Positions 1 to 4,871 of a DNA stretch of 6,406 nucleotides are shown here, piece by piece. The notes under the pieces were generated by a model. The model saw nothing but the letters and a program-made list of their open reading frames with translations. It searched no databases and was not told the DNA's origin. Within the stretch, counting starts at the first letter, position 1. Every line of letters starts with the position of its first letter. The stretch lies in contig JAPLUP010000697.1 in NCBI GenBank assembly GCA_026397575.1, positions 1-6,406 on the forward strand, in the 5' to 3' direction. The position numbers and the translations under genes were made by a program. Source of the DNA: Candidatus Zixiibacteriota bacterium. GTDB lineage: Bacteria > Zixibacteria > MSB-5A5 > CAIYYT01.

Positions 1-862
1 AGGTTTGCGATAGCTGTTTGAATCCTGCGATGTCCCATTGTTCGAGCTTCTGATTGATGAGCTTAAGTTGGTTCATGGAGCGGCTGAGTTCGCTGTCTTG
101 TCTTTGAAGGTCTGATAGTACTTCTCGTATGGCTGGGGCAGTCGTTGGCGTGATGCCCTTAGTCTTGAGTATTTCGATGATTGCTTTGATGTCTCGTCCG
201 ATAACTTTTTCGGATTTGGCAGCTTGCTTTTCTTCCTTAGTGGATTGTTCAGTGAGATTTTCCCTTTCCCGATACTTTCCGGCGTCAGGCTTTGAAACAG
301 CTTTTGGCAATCCTTTTTCTGCGAGGTCGATTTCTGACAGTACGTCCTTGCCTGTTGGGAGGTGACTTTTGGCTTTCATGACGAGCATGACGACTAGTAT
401 GGGTATGGTTATGAGTATGGCGGCGTCGATCCAGGATGCGAATTGGTTGCCCTGCGCCCATTGGTAGATTTCGGGGAATGTGGCTCTGGTAAGGAAGTAC
501 GTAATGATGAAGGAAGCAAGTCCTGATGTGGCGGTGTTTCCGCCTATGTGCTTGATGAAGAGGAATATTGTCAGTGCGACGAGGCTGAGCAGGATGACTG
601 CTGCCAGCGGTGCCAAGTTTCCGAGTTTGAATCCGGTAGTGTAGGAGAAGACCGTCATGGCGATGCTGAGGATGACTGCAATGCCGGTATTGATCATCTT
701 GCCTTCTCTGCCTGGAAACTTCTTTGAAAGAACGAACCGGGAGAGTCCGGTGAAGATGATCAAGTAAATGACGAAGTCGATGAACGTGCTGTATTGCTGG
801 TAGGTTGATGCTATGTTGATGTCTCGGAATGGTTGAAGTATGGTTTCGAGCGGATTAACGAT
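1..862 (-). CDS. Multi-spanning membrane protein with charged coiled-coil-like C-terminal tail, partial (runs off left edge), no canonical start
   Basis: The frame is open for about 287 codons from position 862 to the left edge, with strongly protein-like composition. Counting from the ATC at 862-860, hydrophobic stretches lie near residues 27-44, 58-75, 84-104, 113-125 and 146-163, suggesting four or five membrane spans. After about residue 168 the chain becomes charged and helical (KEEKQAAKSEK, then repeated L/I/E/K/Q patterns near 245-275), probably a soluble coiled-coil tail. I do not recognise a named family or a catalytic motif. It starts about 20 bp after the cdc6 stop on the same strand, so the two are probably co-transcribed. 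No ATG, GTG or TTG occurs in frame between the upstream TGA and the first membrane span. The GAGGTGA at 876-870 sits 7 nt before an ATC codon, so either ATC is the start or an indel separates the frame from the ATG at 878. Real coding is likely; function unknown. Confidence 0.72.
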   Translation of the reverse strand, partial: MVNPLETILQPFRDINIASTYQQYSTFIDFVIYLIIFTGLSRFVLSKKFPGREGKMINTGIAVILSIAMTVFSYTTGFKLGNLAPLAAVILLSLVALTIFLFIKHIGGNTATSGLASFIITYFLTRATFPEIYQWAQGNQFASWIDAAILITIPILVVMLVMKAKSHLPTGKDVLSEIDLAEKGLPKAVSKPDAGKYRERENLTEQSTKEEKQAAKSEKVIGRDIKAIIEILKTKGITPTTAPAIREVLSDLQRQDSELSRSMNQLKLINQKLEQWDIAGFKQLSQT

Positions 863-882
863 GGAACGTTCACCTCATGTTT

Positions 883-2076
883 TTATTGTAGTGCTTCGAG
901 TAGTCTGTTGATGCAATTCTGCTTGGTTTCTTCGGGCATAGTGAGCGTGATGCGCTTGCTCTTTTTCTTGAGGGTTTTGAGCCAGCCGGTGTCAGCATAG
1001 ATCAATCCCATGTCGCTGAAGTAGATCAAGAAGTTTCTGACCATGCGATCAGTTAGGGGCGCGTACTTGTATTTGTGGCAGTACTGGGAGTAGTCCTTGT
1101 AGATGTCGTCCGAAGGAATAATCCGCTTCGGGTTGAGCAGTATTGAGAGGAAGAGGATTTTTTGATGCGTGGGCAAGGCACCAACAATTCCAGTGAAGGC
1201 CTCGCTTTCTCCACGCTCCTGAGCCTCCTCAAAAAGGTCCAACGGAATGTTGCCGAGCCTCTTTTCGATGGCAACCAGAGCACAATAATACAACAGCTTG
1301 AGTGCCTCCCTTGCGTCTCCTCTCTTTGTGGTTTCTGCGGCAGCGATCTTTTCGAGTAGTCCTTCTCCTATGACGTTGGGCTTGAAGCAGTAGTTGATTC
1401 TGTCTTGCATGATTTTGAGCAAGTCTTGAGCGTTGTAGGGCGTGAAGATGATCTTGTTTCTGCCAAAGCTGCTGGTAACTCGTGGCTTGATGTAGTTGGA
1501 AACGTTTACGTCATTGGAAATAATGATGGTGGTAACCCTGCTGGAAACAAAGTCGTTAATGCGGCTAAGCAAATAGAGGATGTCGTCCCCCGATTGTTTA
1601 AGTGTGTGGTCGATTTCGTCCAAGACGATCAACAAATTCATTTGCTCCCTGTTCAAGTACTCCTTGAATTCGTCTATCAACTTGGCGCGGTTCCATCCGA
1701 CTCTGGGGATTTTTCTGTCGGGGTTCAGGATTTTGAGGGTGCTGGATAGGATGGTAGCGTCTGTTTTATTCTCCTCACAGTTGATGTAGACCGTCTTGAG
1801 ATTGACGCCTCTTTTTTCTGCTTCGGATTCCAGCTTGCAAGTGATGTCAAGAGTAAGTGCCGTCTTGCCAGTACCTGGGAAACCGTAGATGAACAGGTTA
1901 CTGGCAGCCTGATTCTGCAAGATCGGGCTCAATTGGATGACGAGATCGTTGTGCTGCTTCTCCCGATGAATGAACTTGCCTGACGGCGGCTTTAATTGAA
2001 ATAGAGTCTGTTGGTTAACGAGAAGCCTGTTTTCCGCTGTGTCCTTGAATTCCAAGAGGGAAATGCACATCACCAC
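883..2076 (-). CDS. cdc6: Orc1/Cdc6-type replication initiator AAA+ ATPase
   Basis: This is an archaeal-type origin recognition and helicase-loading ATPase, about 397 residues, a usual length for the family. In order, it shows the HRE element in FIHREKQ (residues 35-41) that typically precedes the AAA+ core, a Walker A GFPGTGKT (65-72), a Walker B LLIVLDEIDH (148-157), a sensor-1-like IIISNDVN (184-191), a sensor-2/lid element GDAREAL (253-259), and a C-terminal winged helix around 300-380 with LTDRMVRNFL as the likely recognition helix. All key nucleotide-binding residues are present, so it should bind and hydrolyse ATP. GTG at 2076, GTG at 2073 and ATG at 2070 are adjacent in frame. A TATA box centred near 2101 predicts transcription starting almost on them, giving a leaderless mRNA. 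ATG 2070 is equally plausible and shortens the protein by two residues. The membrane-protein gene follows closely. It could be a chromosomal or an extrachromosomal initiator; sequence alone does not decide. Confidence 0.95.
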   Translation of the reverse strand: MVMCISLLEFKDTAENRLLVNQQTLFQLKPPSGKFIHREKQHNDLVIQLSPILQNQAASNLFIYGFPGTGKTALTLDITCKLESEAEKRGVNLKTVYINCEENKTDATILSSTLKILNPDRKIPRVGWNRAKLIDEFKEYLNREQMNLLIVLDEIDHTLKQSGDDILYLLSRINDFVSSRVTTIIISNDVNVSNYIKPRVTSSFGRNKIIFTPYNAQDLLKIMQDRINYCFKPNVIGEGLLEKIAAAETTKRGDAREALKLLYYCALVAIEKRLGNIPLDLFEEAQERGESEAFTGIVGALPTHQKILFLSILLNPKRIIPSDDIYKDYSQYCHKYKYAPLTDRMVRNFLIYFSDMGLIYADTGWLKTLKKKSKRITLTMPEETKQNCINRLLEALQ

Positions 2077-2373
2077 AATTGTTCGAGTGATACTTCTTTA
2101 TATAGTTTTCCATTTCCGACAAGATTTCCATTCCGGTCTCATGGTCAGGGAGAGGAACCCGTTGCCGATGGCGACGGTTTCTGTCTGATGAGCCCAGTTG
2201 CTTTCAAAATTACATGGCAGCCCTCGTACAGTTCTCATCAGTATCTTGACGCTGTCTTCAAAGATTACGGTAATTGCGCCATTTTCAATCATTTCTTATC
2301 CAAGATTGACTGAGTAGTATGGCTCATTTTCCTCGCCGTCTTTTCCGCAGTGGCTACACCTGAACGATGGCAT
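2015..2373 (-). pseudogene. Small zinc-knuckle protein gene, apparently broken by a stop codon and a frameshift
   Basis: From ATG 2373 the frame encodes MPSFRCSHCGKDGEENEPYY and a few more residues (with a CxxC knuckle), then TAA at 2298-2296. The same frame continues past the TAA without interruption (EMIENGAITVIFEDSV, then RGLPCNF, then ETVAIGNGFLSL) to about 2146. There the protein-like signal moves to another frame, reading DHETGMEILSEMENYIKKYH and ending at TAA 2017-2015. Joined, the pieces would give a protein of roughly 100-120 residues. The upstream leader GGATGAAATT is a plausible ribosome site. The later part overlaps the cdc6 promoter and start, so the true end may lie nearer 2070. 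I do not recognise the family. A fragment starting at ATG 2292 could still be translated (64 residues). The alternative is that these are separate chance frames or sequencing errors. Confidence 0.45.
2096..2111 (-). promoter_or_regulatory. Archaeal BRE/TATA promoter of cdc6
   Basis: On the minus strand the sequence reads GGAAAAC followed by TATATAAAG, a purine-rich BRE directly before a near-consensus archaeal TATA box. Its centre is about 25-30 bp upstream of the GTG/GTG/ATG cluster at 2076-2068, the distance at which archaeal RNA polymerase starts. This predicts a leaderless cdc6 transcript that may continue into the membrane-protein gene. The box lies inside the remains of the upstream zinc-knuckle frame. 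Confidence 0.75.
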
Positions 2374-2396
2374 AATTTCATCCGGAACTAAGTGTC

Positions 2397-2411
2397 AGTT
2401 TCACGGAAACT
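2397..2411. promoter_or_regulatory. Palindrome between a TATA-like box and the zinc-knuckle gene start (possible operator)
   Basis: AGTTTCACGGAAACT is an inverted repeat with perfect 6-bp arms around a 3-bp centre. On the minus strand it lies just downstream of a weak TATA-like TTTTAA (2412-2417) and 24 bp before ATG 2373, where a repressor could block initiation. The GGAAAC core also faintly resembles archaeal origin-recognition boxes, but only one copy is seen here. Confidence 0.3.
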
Positions 2412-2553
2412 TAAAATTCCGGCGTTCTGAGTCGATTTTCTGTTACAGGTCCTTCTCATAGGCACAGGCGAGGATGAAGTGGATCAAAGAACGAAATGCT
2501 CGGTAGATCTAAACCGCTTCGGTCTTGACTTGCTCTTTTTTTCTTGACAGACA

Positions 2554-2589
2554 TACCCAAATTGGGTACAGTTGTACCCAAAATGGGTA
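2554..2589. promoter_or_regulatory. Tandem palindromic operators upstream of the MNT/HEPN pair
   Basis: Two 15-bp palindromes, TACCCAAATTGGGTA (2554-2568) and TACCCAAAATGGGTA (2575-2589), share TACCCA/TGGGTA arms. Their centres are 21 bp apart, two helical turns, so both would face the same side of the helix. They end 13 bp before ATG 2603. The first product of the downstream pair has an N-terminal winged helix, which makes autorepression the natural reading. A pyrimidine run (2531-2544) lies just upstream; I see no good TATA box. That the site is regulatory is inferred from symmetry and position. Confidence 0.7.
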
Positions 2590-2602
2590 AGAAAGTGGGA
2601 GG

Positions 2603-3187
2603 ATGATTACAGCGCTGTTTCCAGGCACGAAAAGAAAACTGTTGGCTTTGTTCTTTTTGAACGCGGAGCGGCAGTATTTTTTCGCCGAAGTAGTTCGGCT
2701 GACCGGCACGCGACAGGGCGCGGTCCAGCGCGAGCTGAAGACACTTGCCGAAGCCGGCATTTTGAATACTGAAAAGCACGGGCGGCAAACTTTTTACTCG
2801 GTGAACAAAGCGAACCCGATCTATTCAGACTTGCGAAATATCGTATTCAAGACCTTTGGCGTTGTGGGACAGGTTAGGGACGCGCTGGAACCTCTCAAGA
2901 AGAAAATCAAGATCGCCTTCATTTACGGCTCCTTTGCCAGGGGGGAAGAGACCGCCGGCAGCGACATTGACCTGTTTATCATTGGCCGCACCTCCCTGGA
3001 CGAAGTTGTTTCCACACTCGCGAAAGTCGAAAATGCTCTGGGTCGAGAGATCAACGCCAAGCTCCTTTCAGAAAAGGAATTCAAGGAGAAGTACTCCAGG
3101 AAAAACCACTTCGTGAGATCCGTGCTTGACTCAAAACAAGAATTCATAATCGGCACACAGGATGAGCTTAGAAAACTGGCTGAATAA
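2603..3187 (+). CDS. MNT-type nucleotidyltransferase with N-terminal winged helix-turn-helix (antitoxin-like)
   Basis: The 194-residue protein has two parts. Residues about 8-68 form a winged helix (helices around FAEVVRLTG and QGAVQRELKTLAEAG, wing around EKHGRQTFYSV). Residues about 103-185 form a minimal nucleotidyltransferase with the diagnostic GSFARG (109-114) and SDIDL (120-124), supplying the two metal-binding aspartates D121 and D123. Families of this design are encoded next to HEPN proteins, and in characterised HEPN/MNT toxin-antitoxin pairs the MNT partner modifies the HEPN toxin by AMP transfer. The frame cannot start further upstream because of TAA 2588-2590. A GGAGG touches ATG 2603 with almost no spacing, so initiation may be inefficient or leaderless. 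The HEPN frame starts inside the 3' end of this gene, a 26-bp overlap suggesting translational coupling. The winged helix probably binds the palindromes just upstream. Confidence 0.88.
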   Translation: MITALFPGTKRKLLALFFLNAERQYFFAEVVRLTGTRQGAVQRELKTLAEAGILNTEKHGRQTFYSVNKANPIYSDLRNIVFKTFGVVGQVRDALEPLKKKIKIAFIYGSFARGEETAGSDIDLFIIGRTSLDEVVSTLAKVENALGREINAKLLSEKEFKEKYSRKNHFVRSVLDSKQEFIIGTQDELRKLAE

Positions 3188-3605
3188 TCACTGGATTCAC
3201 GAGCACTGAACCAGCGCTCAGGAAATCCAGGACTTGCTGCACAGCGCTTCTGAAGACCTGCGGAGTGCCGAGATTGCAGGGATAGCGGCTGGTTGGCGGC
3301 TGAGCATGGCATATACCGCCGCCCTGCGCTATGCACGAGCGGCGCTTTATGCCTCTGGATTCCGACCCGGTCGAGAGCGGGAGCACGAACGCACGATTGA
3401 CTCGCTGGGCTACACACTGATCTCCCTTGATCCGCAGACGATTAAGCTGTTGCACAAAATCAGAAAAATGCGCCATACAGCTACCTACGATTCAGTTGAC
3501 ATGATCTCGGATACCGAGGCCGATGCTGCCATGAATGCTGCTGTCGACTTTGGCAAGAAGGTATTTGAATGGCTCAAGGCCAATCATGCTGAATTCCTCA
3601 AGTGA
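3162..3605 (+). pseudogene. HEPN-domain protein (toxin-like partner of MNT) interrupted by an in-frame TGA at codon 16
   Basis: ATG 3162 opens a frame overlapping the MNT gene: MSLENWLNNHWIHEH, then TGA (3207-3209), then TSAQEIQDLLHSASEDLRSA without any frame change to the stop at 3603-3605. The peptide before the stop is what I would expect at the N-terminus of HEPN partners of winged-helix MNT proteins (an ENWL opening followed by a TS-x-E-I-x-D-L-L helix), so the natural gene is very probably 147 codons with one nonsense codon. The body is helical (WRLSMAYTAALRYARAALYA is a typical core helix) and carries the basic motif RKMRH followed by Tyr at the expected active-site position near the C-terminal third. 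A TTG at 3234 could allow reinitiation of a 123-residue product lacking the first helix. Codon 16 could derive from CGA, CAA or AGA by one change. Alternatives are sequencing error or stop readthrough. Confidence 0.75.
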
Positions 3606-3657
3606 GGACCAGACGTCAACTCTCCTCCACACGGCATAATCGGAGGCAGAAGCTGGT

Positions 3658-3677
3658 AGCTTGCCCAATGGGCAGCT
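3658..3677 (+). terminator. Hairpin after the HEPN gene, possible terminator
   Basis: TGCCC-AAT-GGGCA forms a perfect 5-bp stem, extended by flanking AGC/GCT with one bulged base and followed by TTTC. It lies 53 bp past the HEPN stop. The T run is short, so termination strength is doubtful. The stem loosely resembles the operator palindromes (TACCCA...TGGGTA), so protein binding is another possibility. Confidence 0.3.
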
Positions 3678-3863
3678 TTCAACCGAAGCGTTGGACGAAC
3701 TCGCGGCCAGACTGACAGAATTTGACACTAATACGCTCAGGAAGGTAATACACCTCATTTCCAATGGTCGTGGCAAATTTGCTGTTGGGGTGTGTCTTCG
3801 GCGCTTGGGTTTCGTTTCCAGTTGTGCACGTTTTCCGGTTTCTACTTCTCTTTCTTTCTTTTC

Positions 3864-3881
3864 TATATAGAAAACTATATA
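3864..3881. repeat. AT-rich inverted repeat
   Basis: TATATAG-AAAA-CTATATA has perfect 7-bp arms around four A, continuing into an alternating TA run to about 3888 and preceded by a 26-nt pyrimidine tract. It could be an easily melted element, a pair of opposed TATA boxes, or part of a terminator. No gene start lies at the right distance on either strand, which argues against an ordinary promoter. Confidence 0.5.
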
Positions 3882-3923
3882 TATATAATACCTCTTTCTG
3901 TCAACGTTGGGAGTAATGGAAAT

Positions 3924-3938
3924 GGGGTGATATACCCC
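3924..3938 (-). terminator. Short GC hairpin just past the Whirly-like gene
   Basis: GGGGT-GATAT-ACCCC is an inverted repeat with perfect 5-bp arms, 20 bp downstream of the stop of the minus-strand gene ending at 3959. No T run follows directly on the minus strand, so it is a weak terminator candidate or an mRNA 3'-end stabiliser. Confidence 0.25.
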
Positions 3939-3958
3939 TCCCCGTTGTTTTTCCGCAT

Positions 3959-4402
3959 TCAGCTGCCGGCTTCCGATGAGCTGGCAGGCCTTGTATGAGA
4001 GAATGACTGGAGGATGACCTCCTCCAGAAAGATTCTCAAGACTTCTTGTTCTGCTGGGCTTAGCTTCTTGCCTTGGTTTTCGATCTTGATTGCGAGGTTG
4101 TCTTCGCTTTTGTTGATCCAGATTTTGGTGTTTTTGTTGTTGAAGCTGTGGAAGAAGCTGGCGGCTTCTGTCTTGGACGTAATGACCCGGATGATTTCGG
4201 CTGCTTCGATGTCTTTGAGTTTGGCTGTTTCCCAGGTCCAGTCGTTGTTGGTTCCTTTCTTGCCTACGGTGAGGTAGAATTTGTTGGTCTCTTTGTCGTA
4301 CTGGACTTTCAGGGCGCTTTCTTGTCCGAAGAAGCACTTTTCCAGCTTGTTTCGATGCTGGCTTTCCTTTGCTACTACTTCTTGTTCGTATGTGTTTTCC
4401 AT
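3959..4402 (-). CDS. Putative Whirly/PC4-like ssDNA-binding protein
   Basis: This is a 147-residue protein. The start at ATG 4402 is set by AGGAGGA (4418-4412) spaced 9 nt upstream. An upstream in-frame TTG at 4480 would place that SD inside the gene and is less likely. After a charged N-terminal helix (1-25) the pattern is strand-strand (ALKVQYDKETNKFYLTV, 30-46), WTWETAKLKDIEAAEIIRVI (55-74), AASFFHSF (80-87), strands NTKIWI and LAIKIENQ (91-110), and a C-terminal helix KLSPAEQEVLRIFLEEVIL (113-131). Plant Whirly proteins share a W/Y-D/T-W-E turn, a KF/KL...E..II helix and an SS-FFH motif in the same order, so a four-strand-plus-helix ssDNA-binding fold is proposed by analogy. The tail is Ser-rich and disordered. 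This is recalled pattern similarity, not a search result; another small alpha/beta nucleic-acid-binding fold is possible. Confidence 0.6.
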   Translation of the reverse strand: MENTYEQEVVAKESQHRNKLEKCFFGQESALKVQYDKETNKFYLTVGKKGTNNDWTWETAKLKDIEAAEIIRVITSKTEAASFFHSFNNKNTKIWINKSEDNLAIKIENQGKKLSPAEQEVLRIFLEEVILQSFSHTRPASSSEAGS

Positions 4403-4411
4403 TTTGTTTTT

Positions 4412-4418
4412 TCCTCCT
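4412..4418 (-). promoter_or_regulatory. Strong Shine-Dalgarno site deciding the start of the Whirly-like gene
   Basis: The minus strand reads AGGAGGA nine nucleotides before ATG 4402. It is one of the best SD matches in the window and the main reason to reject the longer frame beginning at TTG 4480. Confidence 0.75.
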
Positions 4419-4549
4419 GAAGCTCTCACTGCTTTGAGTGGAGTTTCTTTTCTGACCTGAGCGGGAAAGAAACGAAGCAAGAATTCAACAAACTGATGAA
4501 TGCATGTTTAGAAGAGAGTCTGCTGGGGCTGAATGGTGTGGCTCGTTCG

Positions 4550-4753
4550 TCAGATTATCTCTTCATCGTGGCTTTCCTGCCGCAGTTGATCCAGCTCTGA
4601 TTTGAGAAGTGTTCGTTCCAATGGGTCTGTGGTAGCGGCAAGTTTCAATTCAATTGAGTTTACCCGGGCGCGGTTGCTGTGGTGCCTGAGGATGTCTGTC
4701 CAGCTAAGGTCTGGTCCGTCTAGAAAGCTTTGTCTTGATATGCGTCTGTTCAT
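4550..4753 (-). CDS. Small charged helical protein of unknown function
   Basis: A 67-residue frame (start ATG 4753) begins MNRRISRQSFLDGPDLSWTD, followed by a long predicted helix (IELKLAATTDPLERTLLKSELDQL) and an acidic end (HDEEII). The heptad-like spacing of Leu in the second half suggests a coiled coil or dimerisation helix, and the basic N-terminus could touch nucleic acid. A GTG at 4774 would add seven residues, but the BRE/TATA at 4781-4796 predicts a transcript start around 4758, favouring ATG 4753. It is divergent from the zinc-ribbon cassette and 147 bp upstream of the Whirly-like gene on the same strand, with which it may be co-transcribed. No family recognised. The strong promoter is the main evidence that it is real. 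Confidence 0.6.
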   Translation of the reverse strand: MNRRISRQSFLDGPDLSWTDILRHHSNRARVNSIELKLAATTDPLERTLLKSELDQLRQESHDEEII

Positions 4754-4780
4754 AGTTCTTCGAGAAGGGAGCACCTCGAG

Positions 4781-4796
4781 CTTATAAGGCTTTCGG
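4781..4796 (-). promoter_or_regulatory. Archaeal BRE/TATA promoter of the small helical protein gene
   Basis: On the minus strand CCGAAAGC precedes CTTATAAG, a close match to archaeal BRE plus TATA. The box centre is about 31 bp before ATG 4753, predicting a leader of only a few nucleotides. CTTATAAG is itself palindromic, but the CGAAA-type BRE is present only on the minus-strand side, which sets the direction. Confidence 0.65.
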
Positions 4797-4834
4797 TCCA
4801 GTACTTCAGGATAGCTTCATGAGACTTGCGCAAT

Positions 4835-4850
4835 CGAAACATTTATAAAT
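4835..4850 (+). promoter_or_regulatory. Archaeal BRE/TATA promoter of the zinc-ribbon cassette
   Basis: CGAAAC followed by TTTATAAAT is a textbook archaeal BRE/TATA arrangement. Its centre is about 26 bp upstream of ATG 4872, so transcription should begin on or next to the start codon, giving a leaderless mRNA. No SD is present before 4872, consistent with this. Confidence 0.8.
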
Positions 4851-4871
4851 ACTGGCGAGTTCCGGTAATGT

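Larger units (their letters stand above)
2374..2602. other. Divergent intergenic region between the zinc-knuckle remnant and the MNT gene
   Basis: No gene is supported here. It contains the palindrome at 2397-2411, a small ACCG-CTT-CGGT hairpin near 2515 followed by an oligo-T run (2534-2542), and the tandem operators at 2554-2589. A 10-codon frame at 2474-2506 (MKWIKERNAR) has a GAGG before it but is too short to claim. Confidence 0.5.
3606..3958. other. Convergent intergenic region with AT-rich dyad, pyrimidine tract and a possible gene remnant
   Basis: The plus-strand HEPN gene and the minus-strand 3959-4402 gene converge here. A short plus-strand frame with no stop from 3640 to about 3867 has a coding-like first part (PNGQLSTEALDELAARLTEF) but degenerates into a low-complexity Ser/Phe tail, so I treat it as a possible remnant, not a gene. 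From 3838 to 3863 the plus strand is nearly all pyrimidine (TTCTCTTTCTTTCTTTTC), which could end plus-strand transcription. An AT-rich dyad and alternating TA run follow at 3864-3890. Confidence 0.45.

Noticed and set aside
129..365. Plus-strand frame of 78 residues
   Set aside because: It is antisense to the membrane-protein gene, whose minus-strand frame is open throughout and far more protein-like.
1490..1560. GGAAAC-type motifs resembling origin-recognition boxes
   Set aside because: They lie inside the cdc6 coding sequence, are not spaced or oriented as repeats, and match only a short core.
1405..1749. Plus-strand frame of 114 residues
   Set aside because: It lies antisense to the Walker B and sensor region of the certain cdc6 gene; composition (Val/Asp/Gly rich) is typical of a shadow frame.
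2456..2788. Minus-strand frame of 110 residues across the operator region
   Set aside because: It is antisense to the N-terminus of the MNT gene and covers the palindromes; no start signal and no recognisable pattern.
2923..3417. Minus-strand frame of 164 residues
   Set aside because: It is antisense to the MNT and HEPN genes, with Ser/Cys/Arg-rich shadow composition and no ribosome site.
3661..3870. Plus-strand frame of 69 residues starting TTG
   Set aside because: The first 40 codons look plausible, but the start lies inside a hairpin with no SD or promoter and the tail is translated pyrimidine tract. Kept only as a possible remnant in the intergenic entry.
3492..4337. Minus-strand frame of 281 residues
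   Set aside because: It overlaps the SD-supported 3959-4402 gene on the same strand in another frame and consists of low-complexity Gln/Arg/Ser stretches.
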